From the NCBI GenBank assembly GCA_963513935.1, contig OY740768.1, positions 70,922,877 to 70,986,876 on the forward strand: 64,000 bases of DNA, written 5' to 3'. A model generated the notes under the pieces. The model was not told where the DNA came from. It was given only the letters and a program-made list of their open reading frames with translations, and ran no database searches. The translations under genes and the position numbers were made by a program. This stretch comes from Aphrophora alni. Taxonomy: Eukaryota; Arthropoda; Insecta; Hemiptera; Aphrophoridae. The number at the start of each line of letters is the position of its first letter. Position 1 is the stretch's first letter. Of this stretch, positions 24,091 through 37,128 are shown in pieces.

Positions 24091-25154
24091 GGCACCTTGC
24101 ACTATGCAATGATGCATGAGATCCTTCTCTCCCCACCACTGTGTCTCCTCTTTCTTGGCCTTACCCTTTTTTGTCTCTGGACTTAATTCACAGTTTCTGC
24201 ACCTTGCGCTATGAAATGAAACGTGGGTTCTTTCTCTCCCCACCACTGTGCCTCCTCTTTCTTGGCCTTACCCTTTTTTGTCTCAGGACTTAATTCACAG
24301 TTTCGGCACCTTGCGCTATGCAATGAAACGTGGGTTCTTTCTCTCCCCACCACTGTGCCTCCTCTTTCTTGGCCTTACCCTTTTTTGTCTCAGGACTTAA
24401 TTCACAGTTTCGGCACCTTGCGCTATGCAATGAAACGTGGGTTCCTTCTCTCCACACCACTGTGCCTCCTCTTTCTTGGCCTTACCCTTTTTTGTCTCAG
24501 GACTTAATTCACAGTTTCGGCACCTTGCGCTATGCAATGAAACGTGGGTTCCTTCTCTCCCAACCACTGTGCCTCCTATTTCTTGGCCTTACCCTTTTTT
24601 GTCTCAGGACTTAATTCACAGTTTCGGCACCTTGCGCTATGCAATGAAACGTGGGTTCTTTCTCTCCCCACCACTGTGCCTCCTCTTTCTTGGCCTTACC
24701 TTTTTTGTCTCAGGACTTAATTCACAGTTTACGTACCTTGCGCTATGCAATGATGCGTGGGTTCCTTCTCTCCCCACCACTGTATCTCCTCTTTCTTTAC
24801 ATTACCCTGTTTTGTCTCTGGACTTAATAATTCACAGTTTCGGCACCTTGCGCTATACAATGAAAAGTGGGTTCCTTCTCTCCCCACCACTCTGCCTCCT
24901 CTTTCTTGGTCTTACCCCACTTTGTCTCTGGACTTAATTCACACGCACCTTGCACTATGCAATGATGCGTGGGTTCCTTCCCTCCCCACCACTGTGTCGC
25001 CTCTTTCTTCGCCTTACCCCATTTTGTCTCTGGAATTAATTCACAGTTTACACACCTTGCGCTATGCAATGAGCTTGGTTTCTTCTCTCTCCACTACTGT
25101 GCATCCTTTTTCTTGGCCTTACTCTTTTTTGTCTCTGGTCTTAATTCACAGTTT
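24091..25154. repeat. 107-bp minisatellite, about 10 copies
   Basis: The unit ggcaccttgcgctatgcaat ... ccaccactgtgcctcctc ... ttaattcacagttt repeats with period 107; for example, gtgggttc recurs at steps of 107 from 24223. The middle copies (24200-24720) are nearly identical, while the first and last copies are more diverged, a common pattern for arrays homogenised from the inside. Because 107 is not a multiple of three, apparent ORFs shift frame from copy to copy and are not genes. Confidence 0.95.
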
Positions 25155-25625
25155 ATGCTTGGATCATGATGTCATCGTGACTTATAGTGAATTATACTGT
25201 TTGTAACCGTGTAGAATTTTGTATTAAATGAGTTACCATACTAGTAACTTTAATTATTTATTATATAATCATTAGAAAAGTATGTTAAAAACTTGGCAAA
25301 TACTAAATTTTTAGCAGCTTTGTTGCTTGTTAAATTGTCTAATAATAATTACATCACATTATTATTTATCTATTATTACAAAAAGTGGTCATTCCACTGA
25401 CAAAATTATTTTACACTTAAAATTGTTTTACTGCCAATAAAATGTGATTCACTATATGAATTATAGTGTTTATTAAAAACCCACTATTTTGTTTTTGTAA
25501 AAGATAACAACTTTAAAATTATGTATATTACTTATTAGATCTTGAAGAATATAAATATATATAGTAGAGTTTTATTTACGTTCAGCATACCTATCAAGAA
25601 ATAGGCCACTACTGTATTAATATTT
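25155..25625. other. AT-rich sequence, nothing recognised
   Basis: No ORF, repeat or structural signal of note between the 107-bp minisatellite and the DNA transposon. Confidence 0.5.
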
Positions 25626-25633
25626 TTGTAGTT
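25626..25633. repeat. 8-bp target-site duplication, left
   Basis: ttgtagtt directly before the element start; the identical octamer is at 26357-26364. Confidence 0.75.
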
Positions 25634-26356
25634 GGTGTCCTACTACTTGCGGTCAGTCCTATTTGCGGTCAGTCCTATTTGCGGTCAAGTGTAGTTTTAT
25701 GAAGGATGATCAAGGTTCTGGAGGTGGAAGGGTTTCCAGTTTGCGGTCACATCTTGAGAGATAGTTAATTACTAATCACAAATCAAGTCGTTTGCCATCT
25801 TCACGTGCCGGTCTACAGTTCCCGGTTGGCAGAATCCACAGGCTTCTGAGGAAATCCAAACACTGTATACATATATAAATAGAGAGGGAGAGAGCTACAA
25901 CAAAAATAGATACTAATATTTATAGAATATACTCTTTCGCATTACAAGCATACTTCGTACTAAAGGTTCGCCAGTCCCAGACATTTTTAAAATAAGACTA
26001 TAGATAAATTTGGATTGACTCAAAAAAACATTGAATTGAATCAAAAAAACAAATGGCATACGACGAATTTCGGTAAACGTTTCCCCCACTTCAAATCTTC
26101 AACACGACTTTAGGGGGACGAGGCTAAACATAAATAAATGTCAATACTTAAAATACTCCGGCCAAACCTGTTAGACACGATTTACAACCTAGTGTTTGAG
26201 ACAGTGCCGCACTAGGCTCACTATATGGGGTTCAAATATGTGACCGCAAATTGGACAAATATCTTTCGATTAGCCCACGACATTTTTGGGGTGACCGCAA
26301 AATGGACGGTTTTACCCTTGACCGCAAATTGGACTGACCGCAAGTTGGATACAACC
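25634..26356. mobile_element. non-autonomous DNA transposon (MITE-like) with TGCGGTCA terminal motifs
   Basis: 723 bp flanked by a perfect 8-bp duplication, ttgtagtt. The ends are imperfect terminal inverted repeats: the left end reads ggtgtcctactacttgcgg, and the reverse complement of the right end reads ggttgtatccaacttgcgg. Both continue with tcagtcc. The octamer tgcggtca occurs four times in direct orientation near the left end (25648, 25663, 25680, 25742). Its complement tgaccgca occurs four times near the right end (26241, 26292, 26319, 26335). Such symmetrical subterminal motifs are usual for transposase-binding sites. There is no transposase ORF. The 8-bp duplication fits hAT-like or P-like superfamilies, but the termini do not clearly match either, so I leave the superfamily open. 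Confidence 0.82.
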
Positions 26357-26364
26357 TTGTAGTT
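26357..26364. repeat. 8-bp target-site duplication, right
   Basis: ttgtagtt immediately after the element end, identical to 25626-25633. Confidence 0.75.
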
Positions 26365-27443
26365 AATCCCATATACAATAGCGCAATAATTTAGAGAACC
26401 TTGACATCACTAATTGGTAGCAGCCTGCGTTTATATATTTACTAAAGTCTTAAAACACAAATTGAAATAGAAACGGTTACGGAAAAGTTTTGTATACTCA
26501 TGGCGTCAGTATGACTGTATGAGCTAACTTTCTGAAAGAAGACTGCAAACTGCAGGACTTCAGGTGAAGAATAATCGAGTCGGTTCAGTCAAGTTGTACC
26601 AGCTAGAAGCCATTGAGAGGGGGAGAGGAATAGAACTTTTTCGACGAGAGAAAGGAAAGGTAAAAGGGGACTTCCACAAGATCGCTTACATTTATACAAG
26701 CACATTGAATGAATTATGACCATTATTGTAAACATTTAGAACAAATCTTTGAAGAATCTCTTTAATTTATGACTTATTGTTTCTGATAGGTAACATAACT
26801 TGTTTAAATAGTTAATTACGAGTGGCTTACTATGATGAATACATGCAACAATAATTATTGTTGTAACTTTCGTTTTAGAAACCCAAAGTCAGTATTACAG
26901 GACTTGCAAATCATTCTACTATGACGGATCAATCAAACTACAAGCAGTTTTTGACTTTCGACGACAAGGCATCAACGATTATTTTAGTAACCCCGGCTTC
27001 AGTTTTGTCAATTAGAAGCACCTACGCAGCTTCTCTGATATCGTTAACATATCGGTGTAGGACCATATCTTTATGTGGACCATAAAGAGATTTTCTCCAA
27101 CGTGTTTCGACGTTTAGCAGGTATAAAAACACTTAGCGCTTCTCAGTGGAAGTCAGAAAAGCTAACGTGTTTAGGTAAGCATGAATTTAGCAGACTCTGT
27201 GCATATGGTACCAAGGACACTCAAAATACTGATAAACATTTATAAACGAGACTTTTATAAATTTTAACAACTTCTCCAAGTCAAAACCATCAGTAACTGG
27301 AACAGTTGCTACTAACCTTTTTTTAGCCTAGCTGCTAATTTAAAACCTTAATTTAAATGTTTTCTCTAGAAAGATTTTGGCTCTCTATAACCTAACGAAG
27401 AACGAAGAGGGTATTTTTTTTACGAGTATTAGTTGTTCTTTAT

Positions 27444-27445
<2 letters not shown>
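26365..27445. other. anonymous sequence, nothing recognised
   Basis: No ORF with recognisable motifs, and no repeat boundary that I can support. Confidence 0.5.

Positions 27446-27474
<29 letters not shown>
27446..27474. repeat. poly(T) tract, 29 nt
   Basis: Uninterrupted T run. It could be the poly(A) of a minus-strand retro-insertion, but I could not recognise an element body or flanking duplications beside it. Confidence 0.9.
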
Positions 27475-27819
27475 GTAAGACATTTTAAGTTCGCCTCTAT
27501 CACTTTTTGCATTAAATTTTTTATTGCTAGTCTCATTGCCATAACTGTGTCAATCATGTCTTCGCCAACCACCACCTAAAACAGATATCCTTCTTTTTTA
27601 GACAGTCAACTAATTTAATCAATTGAAGCATGACAAGATTCTCAAGAAAAAATAAAAAAAGTGTTTGTACAGTTATCAAGATCGGTAGTTGGCTTATGAG
27701 TTAAAACTCACTTCATTAAGTCTTCAACAAGAATCCAATTATTATTGGTTTACAGAAGCAACTCAAACAACGATGAAAGTTTACTTCTATTTTATTTGAT
27801 ATTATTTATTTATTTCTTT

Positions 27820-27836
27820 TCGCGCGCGCGCGTGTG

Positions 27837-27869
<33 letters not shown>

Positions 27870-27880
27870 TGTGTGTGTTT
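27820..27880. repeat. CG/GT microsatellite
   Basis: A short (CG)n passes into (GT)n with minor interruptions. The local ORF is an artefact of this repeat. Confidence 0.95.
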
Positions 27881-30699
27881 TGTTTGTTTTTGATTTTGTT
27901 AATTATTTTTTGTTATTTTATCACTTTTTTCTTTGTTCGAGGAAAACTCTAGTAAATATACAACAAAATATGGAAAATTAATCTTACAAAATTTCATCAA
28001 AATCACTCAAGTGGTTTGTGAAGTAAACTCAACCTCACCAAAATTTCACCAAACAAAAAACACAGTGAGAAATCTCTTTACAAACTACTCTCTGCTACCA
28101 GAAAATTTTAAATATAATTCTGTCAGACCTTCTGTTTGATGAAATTTGATTGTTAGATCATATTTCCACGGTGGTGCGGTGTAACATTGTATATTACTAG
28201 ATGGAGGATCATTATTCTTCACATAATATATTATCAGAGTTAACGTTTTTAGGTTGTGTAGTAAGGCGCTGTCGGTACGTGACGCCACAAGCTTGTATAT
28301 TGGTCCCGGGCTATTGTACTAATGCACGCTATCAAGCGGATTGTCTACAACAGAGAACGTTGTAAACATGAAACTGGGTATTAGATAGTGACTCACTGAG
28401 TGCAACCAAGAAGTAACTCAATATGCTTGGTTTCTAGAACGAATGTAGCGTTATTTTATAACCTTAAGTCAAATAAGAGTTTGGTAACGTTCTCATAACT
28501 TCGGTTATATTGTTGATAAAAATATGAGATATATGTCGTTTAATAGGTTATTACGTGCTATATTTAGAGAGTGTATTAAGACTCTGGTAAAAAGTTCTAA
28601 AAACTACCAGAAATTATAACGTCTGTTTCAAACATAACTATCAACGAATTATTTCCGATATGTTAAAGATTACCGACATTAACGGCGCTTTCAAGATTGT
28701 TTTATTTTACTTTTTTTTAAATTTTACAAATAAACTGAAAGATTTTATAAATAAAGGTGCAGTTATTATTATTTTTAAATATTGATATCTCTCTTTTGCA
28801 ATATGAAATAAAAATTTGTACAGCTAAAAAGCATTTATCCTACAGTGTAAAAACTCAAAAGATCTATACGCCTTAAACACAGAATACTATTTATTCTGAA
28901 TCAGAAATTCAAGTTTATTGCATAATTTTGCTAAATTTTAGCCTCTAAAACCGTTAACTAAACATAATTGCCTAGTTCAAAATAGTCGGTAAAAAAACAA
29001 TTCGTCCATGAAGCTATTATTATAATGGAAGCTTTCAATATTATAAATCAACCTCATTTATCAAAATAAAACTAAATCTACTCTACCAAGTCTGATAAAA
29101 AATTCGAAAAATATGAATATTATGTGCAAAATTGAAAAAAAATTAAAAAATACAATCCAGATATAATTGGCAAAAAAAGAAAGTGAAACTTGACAATGAA
29201 CGTTAATTTACAATCGAATACGACTTATGTTAAGTATGGATTTATGGAGCAAGCGCAGTCAATTTAGGCTCTGTTTAGACGTATTATTCAAAATACGTTG
29301 TTTGTTTACAATACTCTAAATTCACAAAAAGTTGATCTGATATTCACAAAATAACAACTTATCTTCCACAAGAAATAATTGGTGAGAAACTCAATAATAG
29401 AAGTAATTACATTTTTATTTTCATTCCCATATATAAGTAGTATTAAAGGCATATTTGATTGAGATGGAGACGAATATTATTTTTATTAGTAAATAGTATA
29501 TGGTTTTATGGGTGTGGTTTGAGAGAGTTTTACGCAGATTATTAATTTCTCTTGAACTAACAAGGCCTTGAAGAGTAATCACAACATATTTTAGTTTACT
29601 AATGTTTCATTTAGGGTTGAAGAGTAGATTGACATCTTTGCTGTTAACAAAAAAATCGACCCTTTGTCCTAAGGTGTATAAAGAAACAAAACCTGGTCTT
29701 TCCTAATTTTACTTCTACGAAACAATGACACAAGTCTTGACTTATCACACATATATGATATTTTAATCTTTTTAGAAAGAAAACAATTATGGAAAAATGC
29801 AAATTTTCTCCAGTAAAACTCTGATGGGGCTAGCTGGCCAATGTGAAATCATATGGGGGGTCCCTTTTGGAAGATATATTAAAGGAGAAAACATAGAAAC
29901 TCAATTTTGTTTTTCCAGCTCTTCAATGCCTAAATTTAGTTTCTTTAGTCATATAGAGTTTCCAAAATGTGTGTTAAAAATTAAGAAGGGGCCGACTTTA
30001 AAGATTACTGTTAAAATAATTTGAAGTTACAGTTGGATCCTGTTCAGTGATTATTTTATGGTTTTGTGTTCAAAGTTTAGTGTTACATCGGCTGCTGATA
30101 TTTTCCCAAAAGAAACTCCTAAGTAAATGTTATGCTAACAAGTTTTGGTAATTTTATTTATTTAAGAATTGTTGTTACTTAAAATTGGCTTCAACCCACA
30201 GTACCTGATAGCTTAATCCAGTTGAAAACTTGTTGTGTAGAATAATGACACCTTCATTTTAGTGGGTGATAAAATAACAACTAACTCTCCTTTCCACCTA
30301 TCTGTGACGTAACAAGTATTGAATTGGAGAGGGAAAGTAGTCAATACTCAGTAAGAGTTACTGTACAAGAATGAAACCAAACTGTTGTTGCCAGTGAACT
30401 CAGATAATGATATGTTCTGAGGTATTTCACTGGTTTATGAATAACTAACAATTGTTAGTGATAAAAAAGATGGAAAAACTTAACACTGCCTTTCTCACAT
30501 ACACATTCACAAATCATACACCGGGAAAGTAACTTATACAAACGTAAAATAATTGAAGCCTCATATATAAAACTAACGGACAATATTATCAACCAATCAA
30601 GTATAGAAGTAAGGCCATTATGGCTCCCATTATTAAAAAAAAAACTAAAATTCGATTAATACCCCTACAACTAAAAAACAAGCTAAAATTTTACCTGTT
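27881..30699. other. AT-rich sequence, nothing recognised
   Basis: Only short unremarkable reading frames. I see no conserved motif, RNA gene or repeat end in this stretch. Confidence 0.5.
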
Positions 30700-31115
30700 A
30701 AAACGCCACAAGGGTTGTAACCCGCTATCGGGCTAGGAAGCTTAATACAACTAACAATAGGCCACTCCCCTAATAGTTTGTAACAGCCTTCTGGACCACG
30801 TCACTTTTTTCTGTATCTTTGATACTACACGTATTTGACGTTAGTTGTGTGTTACCGTGATTGTGTTTTTTGACCTCTCAGTTTTAGCTCTGAGATGCAT
30901 GCTTAGATATTAAGGTTGGTAGTATTTTTATTTTATTTTTACTTCTTACATAGGATTAGTTTTTAGTTTCATGTTCCTTTAGTTTTTAGTCACTTGATAA
31001 CGGGTATTGATTCTTATTCCCGAAACGTCGTGTTTTGATTTTTAACACACAAATGATGGCAAATGTCCGAAAATGTATAATAATAAAACATCCACAAAAC
31101 TTAAAATAATATTCG
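30700..31115. other. possible retroelement 3' segment carrying a CCGAAACGTCG motif
   Basis: The text cttattcccgaaacgtcgtg near 31013 precedes ttttgatttttaacac. From general knowledge, a CCGAAACGTCG phrase is common in untranslated parts of Penelope-like and some LINE elements of arthropods. No coding relic is visible nearby, so this is a weak call. Confidence 0.22.
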
Positions 31116-31691
31116 TCGCTTTATTTATAGAAATGTAATAATACCGATTATAATTGAGGAGGTAAATATAATTTCTTTATTGCTTAGTGTTTGTCCATAT
31201 ATTTATTTTAGGCGATGAGTTGTTAGAGGAGGGCTTTCTTTATTTACTTTTATCAAGATTGAAACAGTAGCATTTAAACATTATGTATTTAAGTCTATTT
31301 TATTAGTAAATCAAAAATTTAGGTTTTTGATTCTTGTATAATCAGGAAAATGAGAAGTTACAATATACACGAATTCTGGTTGGAAGACTATATTTATGGA
31401 AGTGGGAACTCAATGTGTTAACCACAAAATATCAGTTTGAAAAGCAGTCTAGGAGGCATATATACGTTTCAATCAGTTACATCATCGGATGTTGATGATT
31501 ATTTAAGTGAAGCGAGTTTTGTTAAAAGGTTCTTATTTTGCACTTTGAATATCTTTCTAATAACTTTGCATGGAAAAAACTACTTGGACGTGCTATGTTC
31601 GTCAAAAGTTAAATTTAACTTACTTTTTGCTTCATATTTTAAATCCATTCCTGTAAACTTTGTTAATAATAAGTATACTAGACATTCAAAC

Positions 31692-31694
<3 letters not shown>

Positions 31695-31739
<45 letters not shown>
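31695..31739. repeat. (TA)n microsatellite
   Basis: About 22 uninterrupted TA units. Confidence 0.97.
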
Positions 31740-31741
<2 letters not shown>

Positions 31742-32340
31742 TTTTATATATCTAAATAAAAACTAATTTCTCATTTACTTCACAATCAATATGAAGTAAA
31801 ATGTATAAAAAATAATCTATTGATAATTTACACATGCAATAAAAAACAATAAATTTATTTATTGATGTTGATTTATTTAGTTATTCCTCCATAAATAAAT
31901 TTAAAAAAAAACGTACAAATAAATAAAAAAAAAATTTAAACAAATATAAAGACATCACTAAATAAACACTCATAAAAATAAATAAGTAAATACAAAAAGA
32001 ACCTAATACTATTCGTTTTAGTGTCTTTCAAGTAGGCCTACTCTATAAAACAAAACAGAACATTTTTTTACAATAGTAGGACATTTTACCCCATAGGATG
32101 GTAAAAGAAATAGTTTATAATTTAAAATAATCTTATTAAAGATATAGTCCTGGATATCCGAAATCCATCCTTTATTTTTACTTACAAATTGTTTTAGTTG
32201 ATGGAACATGGTCGAATGACAGCTTACAAAATTTAACTCTTAAAATTTCATACATTCTTTTCATATTTCTTTCTTAAACTATGGTAACTTATATATATTA
32301 TAACGAAATAGAGGGCAGAAGAAAGCATTTGAAATTATAA
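31740..32340. other. A/T-rich low-complexity sequence
   Basis: Dominated by aaataaa-like stretches. No gene is seen. Confidence 0.6.
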
Positions 32341-33327
32341 CTTATATGTAGGGGTGGAAGAGTGGCGCACGAGGTTCTTGTCGGTCTTTTTATTTTTGGT
32401 TGTTACTGATTGAAGGAGGGAGTTCCGGAGCAAGTGTTTCTTTAGTAGAAAAGAAGATCGTTGTGAAAGATTTAGCCGAGATCAAACGTCAAATTAAAAT
32501 AGTATCTGCGTCGTTTTTTTTTGTATAAGTATTAATAATAATCTCCGAAGAATAAATTTAAAAGATAATCGTCGTTATAAGTTTAAAAGTAATCGTCGTT
32601 ATAAGTTTAAAAGTAATCGTCGTCATAAAAGTGAATGTGAAATTTGCGTCGTTATAAAAGTGTTTGATCAAGAATATTAATACAATAAATTAAAGTAATC
32701 GTCGTCACGAAAGTGAGTAAGAAATAAGTGTAAGAAGAAAAGAAGATTCGTCGAAAAATCAAGGCAAATCGATCCATCTACTGGCAGTCTACACGGGAAC
32801 CACGTGCACGGAACCAGGATGTGCACTGCATCGGAGCTGTGAAAAACTTCCTAGCGATAAGTAAAAATTAATGGACAATCTCAATTAAATAAACTACCAC
32901 CAAATTCTATTTTATACGTAAATTATAGTCACCAAAGAACCTCACGAACCCGTAAAGAGAAATTAAATAAAAATTAAATAAAATAATACATTTCAGTTAG
33001 CCGGAGCATTTTATAATAATAAATTAAAAGTAAAAAATTTAAAAGTAAAAATATGATGCACTCTTATTTCTTTATTTAGGTTAAGACATGGTAGAATTAG
33101 AATTTTATTTTAACTATGTACTTAGAATAAGTAGTAGGTTAAGACGTTAGTGTATAAGTATAAAGTGCATCAGATTTGGACAATAATTGATTTTATATTG
33201 TAAAAGATTTTAAAACTTAATGTTATTAATAATTAAAGAAAGTTAAATTCTATAAATTGTGTTGAAGTGAAATTTGTTATAATATATTTGTTAATATATA
33301 TAATTTTTTTGATAACACTAACAAGAA
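32341..33327. other. unclassified segment with 24-bp repeats, possibly an old LTR fragment
   Basis: The phrase aatcgtcgttataagtttaa is repeated with period 24 between about 32565 and 32630, and looser versions (gcgtcgttataaaagtg, aatcgtcgtcacgaaagtg) follow to about 32715. The phrase cgaagaataaatttaaaag at about 32548 is identical over 19 nt to the LTR of the gypsy element at about 51773. That may mean a related but diverged LTR or leader. No ORF is present. Confidence 0.3.
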
Positions 33328-33501
33328 TAAAATATACTCAGCACTCATATAATTATTGTAGGAAAAAATACTTCAACCCTTATCACTAATTGGAAACCCC
33401 ATAGGATTATAAAAATCCAATATTGATACTTACTTATCTAATGCATCTTGCGTTTCATATTTTTATCTCAGAAAACACTTTTCAACTAAAGTGTGAAGTT
33501 T
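33328..33501. repeat. dispersed repeat, first half
   Basis: aaaatatactcagcactcat through tttcaactaaagtgtgaagttt matches 63603-63732 with small gaps. In the 63.7 kb copy the text then continues directly with taatggag, which here is found 1.75 kb away at 35254. One of the copies is therefore interrupted or deleted. Confidence 0.75.
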
Positions 33502-35252
33502 GGGGTATAAGTTGTAACACATGTCTTTTTAAATTTTTGAAATATTAATATGGAAACAAATAATATAAAAGAAGCAACGTAATTGGATGAATGAATATAA
33601 ATGAGGCAATGTAGTTTGTTCTAAAGAATGGAGGAGGGATAGTGTGAGTCGGGTTAAAGTTAATGGTAATGTATAAAAATGGGAAAATAAATCATCATAG
33701 GGATCCAGAATATGTTTTTTAAAGATAATAATGTTTAGATTTAATAAATAGAACTAATATTTGAATGAAATTTTGTGTATGTAAGGTGAAAAATGCTTAT
33801 TACCAAGCGTAATGGGTTAGAGATTATATTTCTGTGATTAAAAGTGTGTGGACCCGTGTTAGAATCAAGCATGTAGACAGGCTTCCCCCAAGAATAAATT
33901 CTCAGGCAGTCTTCATGAGAGTCAGACGTGATATCGTCTTGTGTATATTTTAATAGAACAATGTAACTTGTGAAAGATACGTTTTTAAAATGAAATTGAG
34001 AAGTGTTAATTAAAGAATAAACATTTGTAAGTCATTTTTTAAGCAGTTCTTGGTCAGTCTTCATGAAAGTCAGACGTGTCCTCGGTAATACGAACGTTCT
34101 AACAGAACAATGTAATTTGAGTAGGAGACGTTTTTTAAACTGAAATTGAGACGGGTAAATTAGTTAATTGATATGTAGCCTATAGACAATTAAGAACAAC
34201 ATACCGTGTTGAGAAGTGAGTGTTTAATACTAGCCTATAAACATGAACAGTAGTTTTCACAAAGGCAAAACGGACAATCCAATGGTAAAACGTGGTACGG
34301 CCTAAATATATTTTTTCATATGAACTATTTGTTCGGTGTTTTTTTGTGAAAAAGAGAGTAAACTATCATTTAAATGAACCTTGTTTCAATAGAAAAGAAA
34401 AGAATACACGTGGTATTTTACAAATCGTGAGTTCATAAAAGAGACAATTAACTTCAGCTCAGCATACAAAAAATGGCGGACTTCTCTTATCAAGCTGGAG
34501 GTATCACATCACGAGGCAAAGAACTAGAAATCGCACTACAATGTGGTAACATGTATAAAAGACAATAATACTAGTACAACTTTGTAAATAGATTAAATTC
34601 AATATTGTTTCTTCTTTTTCATATAAAAATGTCAATTGTAGAATTTTAAGTATTAAGATGTTTTAGTACTTTCATATTAATAAATTTAAATGTTTTTAGA
34701 CGAAGGACGTCTATTTAAACTATCTATTTCAAATATAGAAGATTTTTAACTTAAACAAATTAATTCAAATAATTTTGAAACATATAAGACAAAATGTGCT
34801 TATAATATAGTAATTGATTTAAATAAGAGTTGCAACTATAAAAAAAAAATCATTTATTAAAAGTTTAAATCTCCTTAAGAGAATGGTTAGACTGAAAGGA
34901 CAATGATAATGTTTATGATTGAAATCTAAAAATTTAACATAAGATGATTTTTGATGATAAATTTATGTACATGTATGATTTAATGTTCTTAATAAACATG
35001 TTCAGTTTCAGAAAGATACAAAGAATTTCTAATTTGCCTTAATACCATTTGGAGTACACTTTTAAAAGGATCTACAACCCTGAGCATATTTTAAAATCAA
35101 ATAAGATTCAAAATTCAATTAGTATAATTTGGTAAACGTAGTGTTTGCCTGGCGCCCCAAAAACAAACAAAATAAGTAACATATTCTTGTCTTTTCAAAA
35201 AAAAAAATTCTAAACCTTCATTTTTATATTACTACAAAGTTAAATCGGTGAA
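33502..35252. other. 1.75-kb segment between the two halves of a dispersed repeat
   Basis: Present here and absent from the copy at 63.7 kb. It contains a diverged tandem duplication (33893-34165) but no ORF with recognisable motifs. I see no terminal inverted repeats or clear duplication at its edges. Confidence 0.45.
33893..34165. repeat. diverged tandem duplication, offset about 148 bp
   Basis: cagtcttcatgagagtcagacgtg at 33907 recurs as a close variant at 34055. Both are followed by aacagaacaatgtaa-type and gaaattgaga-type phrases in the same order. The two copies are clearly diverged. Confidence 0.75.
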
Positions 35253-35321
35253 TTAATGGAGTTTATTTATAGAATAGAGGATGGGTTATCTTCTTCTGTG
35301 TTTAATACTCTCAACTAAAAG
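35253..35321. repeat. dispersed repeat, second half
   Basis: taatggagtttatttatag through ctcaactaaaag matches 63733-63800 almost base for base. Confidence 0.75.
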
Positions 35322-37127
35322 GATTATTATTTTTTATGGAATTTCCTTTTGTTGTCGATTCTTCCACGTAGGATATAATGATCATCCTGTACTGTAAAAA
35401 AAAAAAAAAAAACTATAATAATAATTTTGTCAAAATATGTTTTGGTAAATATCATATTGAGAATCAATGCAACCGTTAAAGTGTAACAATAATATTTTTT
35501 TTAAAAACTTCGTGTTGTATGAAAAAGGAAATGTGGCCTGGGTGAATCCCTACAACATGACTAATTGCGTGACGATTGATTATAGGTTGAAACTTACAAA
35601 TAATTACTAGTGTTTTCTGTCTTAATCTCAACCCTCAGTTCAGTACGAAGTAGTAAGCATGTCTGTGATCAATATTAGATTGTTGCGTTGATATATCCAT
35701 CGACGAATTGCGTCATATATGTTTAATCAGTCATTGTAATTTTGTTTAGAAGCTGAGTTAAATGAATATGAAATTATATGTAAGTAATAAATATTGTTTA
35801 GATATATACTATAATTATAGATTTCTTATATTCGTTAGTCGTCTTCAAAATTTTGCTTTTGTAGCCTATATCCAACGCTTACTAAACACAACGAGTCTAG
35901 TCTAGTCTAGAATAACTTTCCTTAATTTGTGTCAAGCTTTACTAAGCACACAGATTACAAATGAAACATTATATTATGGTTTCGTAATACTTGACAATTA
36001 CCATTTTTTTCTATTGTAATGGGAATGTTAAGTGTTAAACATGTTTACCATTATTTATTTGTACATTTATTTCTCCTTCAAAATAGCAAAGCGCTTTGCG
36101 CTTTTTATTGTTACTCATAATGTAGTTAAAAACAACCATTCAAGAATTCACTTTTTATTCCTCGTCTATAAACAAATAAAGTTTTAATAATAATAAAAAA
36201 CAATATTGAGATTAGTTTTTATGATCGTCCATTATTGTTCACGTTATTTTGTAGGGTCTATAAGTAAAAAATATAGGTCGCACTTAAAAAGAGACTGGAA
36301 TTTCCGACCTATATTTATAATATTTTTTATCATAATATTACAAATAATATTTAAAAATATATATATTTTATAAATTAAAAGTTTATTTATTACCTGTTCT
36401 GAACCAAGATGTACGGAAGAAATATCGATTTATTATTTAATATTTATAAAAAATATTCTATTTATATATAGACCTACTTGATAATCATAAAGTTCAATAA
36501 ACCATCAATAATATAAATCCATCGAGATCGATTATTGAAATATATATTTAAAAATATAATTCTTTCGTTTCTGATTTTCGTTTCATTTTATAAAATCTTT
36601 TTTGTAAACGATAAGTTAAAAAATACACATATTCAAACTAGGTTTTGCTTCTTTGCACATACAAAGTATATAGGAAGATTTTTTAAATTCTTCTTTTTTG
36701 TGAATCGAAACTATTTCTTTCAGATCGTTTGTTTCATCTCCAAAGAAATATTGCTTGGTTGTCTGTGACAAAAAGTACTTTGGCAACCTAAGATCTACAT
36801 AAAAAATTCTGATTAAAATTTTTATTTCATTTTGGTTTTTCATGTAGATAGTTTATTAAAAATATTTTGGTGATGCAAAATTGTTACCCAAAATGTTGTT
36901 CAAATATATCTTTTGTTAAAATAGGACATTTTATTTATTTTTAAATGTGAAAACAAAAATTCACCCCCACTAAATTCAGACAATATGTTTTGTTTGTTTG
37001 TTGTTTTTAATTAATAGTTCTTAAACGTTATTGGATTTTATGTTTGATTTATGTAAAGAATGATTAATGTTTAATTATTTGACAGAGGTTTTCCAGTGTT
37101 TGAATAAACAATATTTTCATATATTGC

Positions 37128-37128
<1 letters not shown>
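35322..37128. other. AT-rich sequence, nothing recognised
   Basis: Very AT-rich. The longest reading frames are Phe/Lys-rich products of base composition. Confidence 0.55.

Noticed and set aside
24223..25206. Overlapping ORFs with repeated MGSFSPHHC sequence
   Set aside because: Period 107 shifts frame in each copy, so the same peptide is read in successive frames of a minisatellite.
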